Shown: positions 1 through 6,098 of the stretch, piece by piece
Layout: each line of letters opens with the position of its first letter
Numbering within the stretch: the first letter of the stretch is position 1
Assembly: GCA_002509485.1 (NCBI GenBank)
Contig: DAWO01000042.1
Span: 10,193 to 24,840 of the forward strand
DNA from: Methanolinea sp. UBA477
GTDB lineage: Archaea; Halobacteriota; Methanomicrobia; Methanomicrobiales; Methanospirillaceae
Length of the DNA stretch: 14,648 nucleotides
Direction of reading: 5' to 3'
Position numbers and translations under genes: made by a program
Notes under the pieces: model-generated
What the model was told of the DNA's origin: nothing
Seen by the model: the letters and a program-made list of their open reading frames with translations, nothing else
Database searches by the model: none

Positions 1-15
1 GAGGAGGCATTTTTC

Positions 16-34
16 TTTCAATTTCCGATTGAAA
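16..34. other. AT-rich inverted repeat
   Basis: TTTCAAT (16-22) and ATTGAAA (28-34) are perfect inverted complements around a 5-base TTCCG loop. The stem is 7 bp but almost all A/T, so it would be a weak hairpin. T- or A-rich tracts flank both sides. It could be part of a terminator for transcripts entering from either side. The sequence left of the window is unknown, so its role cannot be assigned. Confidence 0.3.
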
Positions 35-40
35 AATAAC

Positions 41-72
41 CAGGATTATTTCGGTGTATCACACCAATCCTG
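41..72 (-). terminator. Bulged hairpin beyond the trx-npdG operon
   Basis: CAGGATT (41-47) pairs with AATCCTG (66-72), 7 bp. After a one-sided 5-base bulge (48-52), GGTGT (53-57) pairs with ACACC (61-65) around a 3-base loop. That gives 12 bp of pairing in all. Read on the minus strand, the hairpin is followed by a T-rich stretch (GGTTATTTTTC). It lies about 40 bases past the stop of the last minus-strand gene. A back-up terminator or 3'-end stabiliser is the simplest reading. An RNA element belonging to something left of the window is also possible. Confidence 0.4.
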
Positions 73-99
73 AAAACCGGGAAAATTGAGTTGTCTCCG

Positions 100-106
100 A
101 AAAAAA
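100..106 (-). terminator. T-run terminator after the DUF2281 gene
   Basis: Seven consecutive A residues on the plus strand make a T7 run on the minus strand, 7 bases after the stop codon of the DUF2281 gene. Archaeal RNA polymerase commonly terminates on T-runs without a strong stem. This is the likely first stop for the thioredoxin-to-DUF2281 transcript. Confidence 0.5.
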
Positions 107-113
107 CACCGCA

Positions 114-401
114 TCACTCTATCCAATCAAGAATATCCGTGATCTTTTTCTCATGGCCCTCATCATCAGTCCTGCCGCCGGCAGCCTCCGGCACATTCAA
201 CTCCAGCAGCGCCGGTGACGGAGAATCTTTCTCCGTATCGAAAGGATTGCATTCCTCTGCGAGCATAACGGGTGCCAGTTCCGATGCAGATTCGTCGTGC
301 TTTTGTTGATACTCTTCATACCGTTTCAGCAGGTAATCTGTAAAATCCTCGACTTCCTGCCGGAGTTCGGGTGGCAGCCTGGCAATCTTTTCTTCAATCA
401 T
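114..401 (-). CDS. DUF2281-like small protein
   Basis: This is a 95-residue acidic protein. Residues 1-35 carry the pattern IEEKIARLPPELRQEV..F..YLLKRY, typical of DUF2281 proteins, several of which resemble the DNA-binding half of type II antitoxins. The middle (about 36-80) is low-complexity, rich in E, S, P and A, and probably disordered. The C-terminus ends in a short hydrophobic ILDWIE motif. The ATG overlaps the aldolase stop by 8 bases, so it is the last gene of the operon and probably translationally coupled. No toxin-like partner is next to it: the neighbour is an aldolase and the other side is a terminator. A role as antitoxin is therefore unsupported, and its function is unknown. 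Confidence 0.7.
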   Translation of the reverse strand: MIEEKIARLPPELRQEVEDFTDYLLKRYEEYQQKHDESASELAPVMLAEECNPFDTEKDSPSPALLELNVPEAAGGRTDDEGHEKKITDILDWIE

Positions 402-978
402 CTTCTGTCCCGGCGTATCGGAGAGATCTGTCCTCTCTAGTGTCTCTCTGAAGGTCGCCGACCAGCCAGAGTACGTGTGAACTGTGCTCTGCGAGCGAGG
501 TCAGTATGAATGCCTCATCAAGACTCTTTCCGGAAGCGAAGGTCCCATGCCCCTTCACGACCGTGACAAGCGAGAGGCAGAGGGCATTTGCAACGTTCCT
601 GGCAATCTCTTCTGATCCGGGTTTTCCATCCACGACAGGGATGATGGGGCAGAACGTCTGGCCTTCGATGTCGACAGGGACTATCTCGTCATATACGAGA
701 GATGCCGCCACCGTGTAGGGCGGATGTGCATGGATGAGGGCATTATGGCGTGTGCTTCTGTATACCTGCCTATGCACCCGGTATTCACTTGAAGCCTCCC
801 GGGGTGCCGGTCCTTCAAGTGGAACAAAGACCGGGTTTCCCGGGTCGTCCAGGTATGATCCATTTCTGGTGATGTAGAATCCACCCTCCGTCCGCACACT
901 GATATTCCCAAAGTTGCCTCCAACAAGCCCCTCTGTAAACAGACGGGCACCTATTCGCATAAATTCCGTATCACGCAT
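394..978 (-). CDS. Class II aldolase/adducin family protein (FucA-like)
   Basis: A 194-residue cytosolic protein of the zinc-dependent class II aldolase/adducin family, close to the usual 180-215 residues. GGNFGNISVR (20-29) is the phosphate-binding loop. E65 is the likely catalytic acid. H83 and H85 (HAHPP) plus H144 (GHG) are the expected zinc ligands. The relative in Methanocaldococcus jannaschii (MJ1418) was shown to be a fuculose-1-phosphate aldolase, proposed to supply lactaldehyde towards coenzyme F420. That makes its place beside an F420-dependent reductase suggestive, but substrate assignment here is inference. The ATG at 978 is preferred over the in-frame ATG at 960 because GAGGTG (985-990) lies 6 bases upstream. 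It overlaps the glycosylase gene by 28 bases. Confidence 0.85.
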   Translation of the reverse strand: MRDTEFMRIGARLFTEGLVGGNFGNISVRTEGGFYITRNGSYLDDPGNPVFVPLEGPAPREASSEYRVHRQVYRSTRHNALIHAHPPYTVAASLVYDEIVPVDIEGQTFCPIIPVVDGKPGSEEIARNVANALCLSLVTVVKGHGTFASGKSLDEAFILTSLAEHSSHVLWLVGDLQRDTREDRSLRYAGTEDD

Positions 979-1589
979 TCTTCACACCTCGACTTATTAC
1001 AGAAATCCTTGGCATATTCCACCAGGTGGCCGTGTATCCGCCGCTTAGCAGAGGAGGTACCAGGGAGGGCCTCCTCGAATGCCCGGCGCAGTTCATCACC
1101 ATCCGATGTGATGCCTGCACATGCAAAGATCCTTTTTGTGTATCTATCGATGACAATGCAGTCCCTCATGAAGCCATATGCGAGGATACTGTCGGCAGTC
1201 TCTTCTCCGACACCGTTCACGGAGAGAAGTTCTCTTCGAAGGAGGTGGGTCTCCATATTTGAAAGGTTCTCCATCCCGCCATGTCTCTCCAGAACAAATT
1301 CTGCAAGCAGCTTCAACCTCCTGGCCTTCTGTCGATAATAGCCTGTCGGCCGGATCAGCTCCTCGATGAAGGCTGGATCGGCGGAACGGATCTTTGGAAA
1401 ACTGCACAAATCATGCATTTTCAGGCGTGAAATGGCGGTCCTGACATTCTCCCAGCGGGTCTGCTGGGTGAGGATTGCGCCGATCATCACCTCCTCTGCC
1501 GAATCTGCCTCCCACCACTCGTCAGCGCCGTAAATCCGGGAGATTTCTGATATTATCTCAGATATCTTATCTGAACTGGATTCCGACAT
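951..1589 (-). CDS. Endonuclease III-like HhH-GPD DNA glycosylase
   Basis: A 212-residue base-excision repair protein of the helix-hairpin-helix GPD superfamily. WWEADSAEEVMIGAILTQQT (25-44) is typical of the subgroup known as COG2231, related to 3-methyladenine glycosylase MagIII. The HhH hairpin is NGVGEETA (125-132) and the catalytic aspartate is D148 in VIDRYTKR. The lysine that gives endonuclease III its lyase activity (K in GRKTA) is glutamate here (GEETA), so a glycosylase without beta-lyase activity is predicted. Four C-terminal cysteines (197, 202, 205, 211) form CX4CX2CX5C and should hold a 4Fe-4S cluster. Endonuclease III itself has CX6CX2CX5C. The damaged base recognised cannot be read from sequence. 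The gene overlaps npdG by 23 bases. Confidence 0.88.
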   Translation of the reverse strand: MSESSSDKISEIISEISRIYGADEWWEADSAEEVMIGAILTQQTRWENVRTAISRLKMHDLCSFPKIRSADPAFIEELIRPTGYYRQKARRLKLLAEFVLERHGGMENLSNMETHLLRRELLSVNGVGEETADSILAYGFMRDCIVIDRYTKRIFACAGITSDGDELRRAFEEALPGTSSAKRRIHGHLVEYAKDFCNKSRCEECVIRNLCE

Positions 1590-2217
1590 CCCTCATCCTG
1601 TTGAACCGTGCAATGTTGAGGAGAAGGGGTGTCAGGCATTCCACCATGCAGGAGCCGGCCAGCGGTCCCGCGTCATAGGCTTTTACACGGGAGATGCTGT
1701 TTACCAGTTCCATGACGACCGATTTTGCCGAAGTGTCATCACCGCAGACCGGGACTGCCAGGTCGAGTTCCAGGTCCAGCGCCTTCCACTTGTTGGCAGC
1801 TACCGTGTTGAATGCGGTGCAGAGCCGTGCCTCTTTGGGAAGAAATTTCCTGATGAAGAGTGCAGCAGATCCCTCGGCCGGCGGGGTATACACGAAATAA
1901 TCCCTCTTCTCCATCGGGTTGACAGGTGAGACGACGATCTTGTCCTCGAACCCGTGCAGTGACGAAAGCGTAGGTTCGACATGCCGGAATGGTATGGCAA
2001 GGATGACCACGTCGGCCAGATCCACTGCATCCTGGTTTGAATGGCCGCTGCAGTGACATGGCAGCCCTCTTCCCGTTATGGTCGAAAAACAGCATTCGCT
2101 GGCGTATTGTGCCTTCTCCTCCTCACGGGAACCGATAATTACCTGGTGGCTCGAGGAGAGTCTCATTGCTATACCCTCCCCGATATCGCCTGTGCCACCA
2201 ACTATGCCGACTTTCAC
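1567..2217 (-). CDS. npdG: F420H2:NADP oxidoreductase (F420-dependent NADP reductase)
   Basis: A 216-residue cytosolic enzyme that moves hydride between reduced coenzyme F420 and NADP, giving the cell NADPH for biosynthesis. The N-terminal Rossmann motif GGTGDIGEG (7-15) binds the nucleotide, and GSR (29-31) is placed to hold the 2'-phosphate of NADP. The blocks IVVSPVNP (94-101), VPVCGDD (155-161), DAGPL (182-186) and the C-terminal VECLTPLLLNIARFN line up well with the Archaeoglobus fulgidus enzyme of 212 residues. It is also called fno. The start is GTG at 2217, directly abutting the thioredoxin stop (TAAGTG), with GGTGGAG just upstream inside the thioredoxin gene. Translation is thus probably coupled to thioredoxin. 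Confidence 0.95.
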   Translation of the reverse strand: MKVGIVGGTGDIGEGIAMRLSSSHQVIIGSREEEKAQYASECCFSTITGRGLPCHCSGHSNQDAVDLADVVILAIPFRHVEPTLSSLHGFEDKIVVSPVNPMEKRDYFVYTPPAEGSAALFIRKFLPKEARLCTAFNTVAANKWKALDLELDLAVPVCGDDTSAKSVVMELVNSISRVKAYDAGPLAGSCMVECLTPLLLNIARFNRMRDVGIQFR

Positions 2218-2490
2218 TTACTCCACCAGCGGTGAAAGCATTGATTCAAGTGACTCGGTACTGGTCACTCCTTCAAGGGTCTGGACCACTTTTCCATCCT
2301 TTAAAATGATCAGCGTGGGAACGACACGTATACCATACTGGTTGGCAATATCCATGTGCTGGTCCACGTCTATCTTCTGGATCTCTACCTTCTCACCCAT
2401 CTTCTCCTTTAGTTCTTCCAGTATCGGACCCTGTCTCTTGCAGGGGCCACACCAGTCGGCGTAAAAATCAAGCAAAATCGGTTTAGCCAT
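2218..2490 (-). CDS. Thioredoxin
   Basis: A 90-residue single-domain thioredoxin, a little shorter than the usual 105 because the N-terminal strand is trimmed. The redox site is WCGPCK with C14 and C17, and the cis-proline is P58 in VVPT. There is no signal peptide, so it works in the cytosol as a protein disulfide reductant. The ATG at 2490 follows AAGGT by about 8 bases and a recognisable TATA box, so this is the first gene of the operon that continues with npdG. Sitting directly before an NADPH-generating enzyme fits a role in reductant supply. No thioredoxin reductase gene is present in the window, and its direct electron donor is unknown. Confidence 0.93.
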   Translation of the reverse strand: MAKPILLDFYADWCGPCKRQGPILEELKEKMGEKVEIQKIDVDQHMDIANQYGIRVVPTLIILKDGKVVQTLEGVTSTESLESMLSPLVE

Positions 2491-2516
2491 ATGAATTACC
2501 TTCAGTGTAGTCAGTG

Positions 2517-2523
2517 AAAAAAA
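2517..2523 (-). terminator. T7 run after secD
   Basis: Seven T residues on the minus strand, about 24 bases past the secD stop. They lie inside the short gap shared with the thioredoxin promoter. This is a plausible termination point for the secFD transcript; no strong stem precedes it, which is normal in archaea. Confidence 0.4.
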
Positions 2524-2533
2524 CAGATAAAGG

Positions 2534-2543
2534 TTTTTATATT
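2534..2543 (-). promoter_or_regulatory. TATA box for the thioredoxin-npdG operon
   Basis: The minus strand reads AATATAAAAA here, preceded by AAAGG as a possible BRE. It lies about 45-53 bases upstream of the thioredoxin ATG, predicting a start site near 2510-2515 and a leader of roughly 22 bases carrying the AAGGT ribosome binding site. It overlaps the region just after the secD stop, separating transcription of the redox operon from secFD. Confidence 0.5.
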
Positions 2544-2546
2544 CCT

Positions 2547-3998
2547 TTATTTGGAGAGCATTTCCATGATTATCTTCCCATATGCGGGCCTGGTGATTGT
2601 CACGCCAATCAGCACGCCAAGGATGGTGATGATGGCAAAGCCCCGGAGCGTGGATAGATCCATGAGCGCCAGCGGCAGCATCGCGAAGATGATCGTTGCT
2701 GCGGATACGGCTATGATCGACAACGCCCTTTTCAGTCTTTTTGTGTACAGGCTCTTGGAGGGTATCTTTCCTTCATGCAATACTTCGTCCGTGATGACCA
2801 CGAGCTGATCGATCCCGGTTCCAAGAACCGCGATAAGTCCGGCGATGGCAGCCAGGTCAAGCTGCTGAATGAATGTGGCGATGCCGAGAAGGATGACGAT
2901 CTCGGAGAGATTGATCCCGATCATCGGCAGGACGATGGAGGCCTCCCTGTACCGGTAAAATACGGTTATTCCCACGGCTATGGTGGCAAGGACGAATGCG
3001 ACAAGACACAGCATCCTGAAGTAGTCTGAGAGTGCCGCCGGCACGTACCCTGTCCCTGCAACTGCCACATCGACAGGGAGCGCGCCTGCTCTCAGGTGGA
3101 TCTCAAGGTTCTTGGCGTCTGTCAGGCCTGCATCCCCGGTTCCCGTGGAGGCATAGAGCTGACGAACCGGTTCCACGGCGATGCTCGCCGCAAGATCATC
3201 GGACATGGCGGCACTGTACACCGTCTCCCCGTCGAGGATCATATCGAGGTTATGGGCTGCGGGGTTGCTTACGGCCCCGTACCGGATCGCAGCATCCCGT
3301 AACTTCGCCGCGCCTTCCTCGTCCAGGGTAAATGAAACCCCCCAGGTCTCGCTTCCGGGTTGCCTGCTCGGGACGCCGACGCTTGTTATGGAATCGCCGT
3401 ACAGGACATGCTCGGTCTGGTTGCCCGTGGTATGGATCCTGATCTCGAACTTGCCCTGTTTCCCAACGATCTCCTTCGCCTGGGCCAGTCCGACACCGGC
3501 GAGCTCGACCCTTATATACTGGGTCACACCCGAGAGTCCGGTAAGTGGATTGACCTTTGCATCCTTGGTCCCCAGCGTGTTGATCTTGTTTTCAAGGATC
3601 TGCTTGACCTCTTCGGCGGTGGCTTTTGATACACCCGGGTCATAGGACGTCAGTCTTCCGCCTGCTTCGGCAAACGTCGTCTCAAGTACCTCTCGCGGAT
3701 AATATTTCCGGATCTCGAGTCTGTCATCGTCTACGAGATAGATATCGGCGTCCAGTCTCTCCCTGACATCATTCACAAAATCCCCGTAGGGCCGGTCCGT
3801 CTCGAAACCGACGACTTCTGCCTTGAATTCCATCTGGAGCCATGTCCCGTCCTGCAGGTCCAGGCCGTACTGGAGGTTTGTAGTGAATTTTCCGTCCTCG
3901 AACCGCGGATAGATCGCAACGAGCGATCCAAGCAGCAGGATGATCACGAGTGCTACCTGCCAGTGTTTCACGATTGAGACCAGTTTTTCGCTCTTCAT
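2547..3998 (-). CDS. secD: Protein-export membrane protein SecD
   Basis: A 483-residue RND-type membrane protein that works with SecF to pull secreted proteins across the cytoplasmic membrane. TM1 is near residues 13-32. GLDLQDGTWLQ follows, then a large extracytoplasmic P1 domain, then five membrane helices in the C-terminal third. GTGIDQLVVITDE carries the conserved intramembrane acidic residue. The family motif is usually GLDLxGG; the first of its two final glycines is aspartate here. The start chosen is ATG at 3998, not the in-frame upstream ATG at 4025: it overlaps the secF stop by four bases (ATGA) and has GAGGGGTGG (4002-4010) directly upstream. The secF-secD order is the one known from other archaea, such as haloarchaea. 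Confidence 0.94.
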   Translation of the reverse strand: MKSEKLVSIVKHWQVALVIILLLGSLVAIYPRFEDGKFTTNLQYGLDLQDGTWLQMEFKAEVVGFETDRPYGDFVNDVRERLDADIYLVDDDRLEIRKYYPREVLETTFAEAGGRLTSYDPGVSKATAEEVKQILENKINTLGTKDAKVNPLTGLSGVTQYIRVELAGVGLAQAKEIVGKQGKFEIRIHTTGNQTEHVLYGDSITSVGVPSRQPGSETWGVSFTLDEEGAAKLRDAAIRYGAVSNPAAHNLDMILDGETVYSAAMSDDLAASIAVEPVRQLYASTGTGDAGLTDAKNLEIHLRAGALPVDVAVAGTGYVPAALSDYFRMLCLVAFVLATIAVGITVFYRYREASIVLPMIGINLSEIVILLGIATFIQQLDLAAIAGLIAVLGTGIDQLVVITDEVLHEGKIPSKSLYTKRLKRALSIIAVSAATIIFAMLPLALMDLSTLRGFAIITILGVLIGVTITRPAYGKIIMEMLSK

Positions 3999-4849
3999 CG
4001 TCCACCCCTCGAAGTCACGTACCACTTGATTATCCCTGCATTGGTCAGCCAGGTATTCATCATGTCAATCACAAGACCGATGATCAAAACGGTGGCGATC
4101 TCCCAGATGACGGTAATCTGGCCGACAAACGCCACAACCCACATGGCAATGATTGCGGCGAGCGTTGTCGTGGTCATGATGATACCTGTGCGAAATGCAC
4201 CGGCAAGTTTCTCCTCGAGTTTTCCTTTCCTCTTGAGAACCCGCATAGTCAGCAGTATATCGCTGTCAACCGAGTAGCCGATCAGCATCAGGAGTGCTGC
4301 GGTGGTGGGAAGTGAGAGATCGATCCCGATAATGTTCATCACTGCTCCGGTCATTGCGATGTCGGCAAATGCCGAGAGCACCACCGCACCTGCAGGGATA
4401 ATCGTCCTGAAGGCGAGGAAGACCACGATCGTCATCCCGATGAACGAGAAGAGAACAGCGATAAACGCCTGCTGTTGCAGCGTCTCGCCAAAGGTCGCCC
4501 CGATCTGGTCTATTTTCGCTTCAGGATATTTTTCCCCGATCAGGGTTGCCAGTGACTGGAGGCTTTCGTCGTCCATCGGGCCGAATTTGAGATATTTGCC
4601 GTTGGAAAGCCCTTCCCCGATCGAGAGGAGGGGAAATTCAGAGAAGACATCCCCGATCTCCTGGGCAGAATCGGCGGTGAAAAGAGTGACCGCCGTGCCT
4701 CCCGAGAAGTCCATACCCGGTTTTACAGGCATACCTGTCGTGGCCATGGTATACCCAAGCACTGCCAGTGCCAGGAGCAGGAGGATCATCGGGATGGCTA
4801 TCATCTGTTTGGGTGAATATTTATTCACATCATAGCCGGTAAATCCCAT
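3995..4849 (-). CDS. secF: Protein-export membrane protein SecF
   Basis: A 284-residue partner of SecD in the Sec accessory complex. TM1 is at about residues 16-37, followed by GMDFSGGTAV, the family's first periplasmic motif. A small extracytoplasmic domain follows, then five helices. GYSVDSDILLTMRV in the fourth helix matches the functional RND-like core. The start is placed at ATG 4849 (MGFTGYDVNKYSPKQ), with AGGA 2 bases upstream. An in-frame TTG at 4897 would add 16 residues (MWYPKDFTCTLPTCRN) that do not look like a SecF N-terminus. It is first in the secFD unit and divergent from the DUF2551 gene. Confidence 0.93.
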   Translation of the reverse strand: MGFTGYDVNKYSPKQMIAIPMILLLLALAVLGYTMATTGMPVKPGMDFSGGTAVTLFTADSAQEIGDVFSEFPLLSIGEGLSNGKYLKFGPMDDESLQSLATLIGEKYPEAKIDQIGATFGETLQQQAFIAVLFSFIGMTIVVFLAFRTIIPAGAVVLSAFADIAMTGAVMNIIGIDLSLPTTAALLMLIGYSVDSDILLTMRVLKRKGKLEEKLAGAFRTGIIMTTTTLAAIIAMWVVAFVGQITVIWEIATVLIIGLVIDMMNTWLTNAGIIKWYVTSRGGR

Positions 4850-5034
4850 ATTCCTACATGTTGGCAGAGTACAGGTAAAATCCTTCGGATACCACAATAG
4901 ACCTGCAAATATCGCTAGAGGGCCTCATAAATGAGAATTCATGGGAAAAAATTGGCCTGAATCGGTATTTGAGACCAACGGCGGGCCGGGAGAAAACAAA
5001 AATATTAAATAAAGCCTGCAGCGAATCCCCCTTT
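4850..5034. other. Divergent intergenic region between secF and the DUF2551 gene
   Basis: These 185 bases hold no convincing gene. They must contain the promoters of secF (minus) and the DUF2551 gene (plus). A short palindrome, CTCAT-AA-ATGAG, is at 4924-4935. Minus-strand TATA-like stretches (ATTTATGA near 4926-4933, GATATTTG near 4908-4915) are candidates for the secF promoter, but neither stands out. Confidence 0.5.
5002..5011 (+). promoter_or_regulatory. TATA box for the DUF2551 gene
   Basis: ATATTAAATA is preceded by an A-rich BRE-like GAAAACAAAA. The expected start site, about 25 bases from the box centre, falls at 5030-5035, right at the ATG at 5035. The mRNA should therefore be leaderless or nearly so. 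This also argues against the upstream in-frame ATG at 4969, which would lie before the promoter. Confidence 0.6.
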
Positions 5035-5346
5035 ATGAGATCTCCGCAAGAGATCAAATCGGTAGTGGAGGCAAGGCTGAAAAAATACATCTCCAGAGAC
5101 CGTACAGGCATACGGCGTGCCATGCTGAAACTGTTCCTTCGTCTTAAATCGTTGACCATTGCCCAGATCTTTGAAGAGCTCAATAAACGGTTTGTCATCA
5201 GCTACCATTCGGTTGCGGCAATGGTAGGAATCATCGCATCCCGGCTTGGCATCCTTCATGTAAACAGGGAGAAAGACGGGACCTGCAGTATCTACCAGCT
5301 GAAGGAACAGTATGTCGAGATGGTGAGGGGAGCTGTTGCGGGCTGA
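5035..5346 (+). CDS. DUF2551 family winged-helix-like protein
   Basis: A 103-residue basic protein, recognised as the archaeal DUF2551 family by MRSPQEIKSVVEARLKKY at the start and the block SVAAMVGIIASRLGILHVNR in the middle. The predicted order, helix-helix-recognition helix followed by a small beta wing (GTCSIYQLKEQY), resembles a winged-helix DNA-binding domain. No catalytic residues or membrane segments are visible, and no function has been established that I know of. The start at 5035 is set by the TATA box 24-33 bases upstream; the in-frame ATG at 4969 is upstream of that box. It is divergent from secF and is followed by a T-run, so it is probably monocistronic. A regulatory role is a guess from fold alone. 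Confidence 0.8.
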   Translation: MRSPQEIKSVVEARLKKYISRDRTGIRRAMLKLFLRLKSLTIAQIFEELNKRFVISYHSVAAMVGIIASRLGILHVNREKDGTCSIYQLKEQYVEMVRGAVAG

Positions 5347-5363
5347 AATAACATGGATCATAA

Positions 5364-5370
5364 TTTTTTT
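5364..5370 (+). terminator. T7 run after the DUF2551 gene, overlapping the next promoter
   Basis: Seven T residues, 17 bases after the DUF2551 stop, suit archaeal termination. The same AT-rich stretch (TAATTTTTTTAATC, 5361-5374) may serve as the TATA element of the following gene. Its centre is about 32 bases before the ATG at 5400, so that gene could also have a very short or no leader. The two roles cannot be separated by sequence. Confidence 0.4.
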
Positions 5371-5399
5371 AATCGGTGCCCGCGTATGATGTGAGCATC

Positions 5400-5672
5400 A
5401 TGTATGCTCATACCAATAACCACCTCTCTCTTGAAGAGGTGCTGATCCAGACCGAGGTGGTGGATTACATCCAAAAAAGGGGCTGCGATTTTCGTATCTG
5501 CACGTCCTGTGGAGGCCCGATTCTTCTCCCTGTGCGGATGAAACCACCAAAACCGACCGACCTGCAGATCACGGTCGGTGATCATACGATCTTTGTCTCC
5601 ATTCACCAGGCCCGTTACCTGCATTCGATTCACATGGGAATGGTTCCAATCTTCTTTGACGAAGATGATTGA
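5400..5672 (+). CDS. Small Cys/His-rich protein of unknown function
   Basis: I do not recognise this 90-residue protein. It has C29 and a CTSCGG motif (C34, C37), followed by a proline-rich MKPPKPTD stretch. A strand-rich half follows, with H62, H69, H75 and H78 (SIHQARYLHSIHMG) and an acidic tail. The Cys/His set could bind zinc or another metal. Start choice: ATG at 5400 rather than the in-frame GTG at 5376, because the AT-rich promoter stretch at 5361-5374 would place the transcript start near 5395-5400. It ends 12 bases before archease and probably shares its transcript, which links it loosely with RNA ligation. It appears intact, and its composition matches its neighbours. Confidence 0.7.
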   Translation: MYAHTNNHLSLEEVLIQTEVVDYIQKRGCDFRICTSCGGPILLPVRMKPPKPTDLQITVGDHTIFVSIHQARYLHSIHMGMVPIFFDEDD

Positions 5673-5684
5673 GTAAGTGCCGGG

Positions 5685-6092
5685 ATGACCTACAAAGAGC
5701 TTGAGCATACCGCTGATGTGAAGATCCGGGTTGTTGCCCCTTCACTTGAAGCGCTCTTTGGAGAAGCTGCCTGCGCCCTCATGGAAGTGAAATACGGGGC
5801 TGTCGGGGCGGGCCCGGTCAGGTACCCGATAACCCTCGACGCTGACGACCAGGTCTCCCTGGTTCACGATTTTCTCTCCGAACTCCTGTACATATCGGAG
5901 GTGGAGGATCTCGTCATTGCCTCTGCGGATGTATTGATACGCGGGGGCCACCTCGAAGGCGAGCTGTATGGTGAACGGTTCGATCCTGCGAAGCATTCGG
6001 GAGGCACCGAGGTGAAAGGAATCTCTTATTCCGGCCTCTCGATTCGCCGGAAGGAGGAGAATTATATACTAGAGGTTATCTTTGATGTGTGA
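5685..6092 (+). CDS. Archease, RtcB activator
   Basis: A 135-residue cytosolic protein that speeds RtcB guanylylation and allows multiple turnover in the RNA ligation reaction. ELEHTADVKI (6-15) is the family signature, with a metal-binding aspartate in HTAD. The central FDPAKHSGGTEVKGISYSGL block and the C-terminal EVIFDV, with the second conserved aspartate, complete the metal site. The length is typical (about 135-145). The ATG at 5685 lacks a strong ribosome binding site, which fits translation by reinitiation after the upstream small gene. It ends 6 bases before rtcB, the usual archaeal pairing. Confidence 0.95.
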   Translation: MTYKELEHTADVKIRVVAPSLEALFGEAACALMEVKYGAVGAGPVRYPITLDADDQVSLVHDFLSELLYISEVEDLVIASADVLIRGGHLEGELYGERFDPAKHSGGTEVKGISYSGLSIRRKEENYILEVIFDV

Positions 6093-6098
6093 TGGTCT

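Noticed and set aside
1917..1923. GGTTGAC, a BirA half-site lookalike
   Set aside because: It is a single half inside npdG coding sequence with no inverted partner at 14-16 bases, so it is chance.
4850..4897. TTG-initiated extension of SecF, including two cysteines
   Set aside because: The extra 16 residues are unlike SecF N-termini, and the ATG at 4849 starts the conserved sequence.
4969..5034. Upstream ATG extension of the DUF2551 gene
   Set aside because: The ATG lies before the TATA box, the added residues do not resemble the family N-terminus, and MRSPQEI at 5035 is the typical start.
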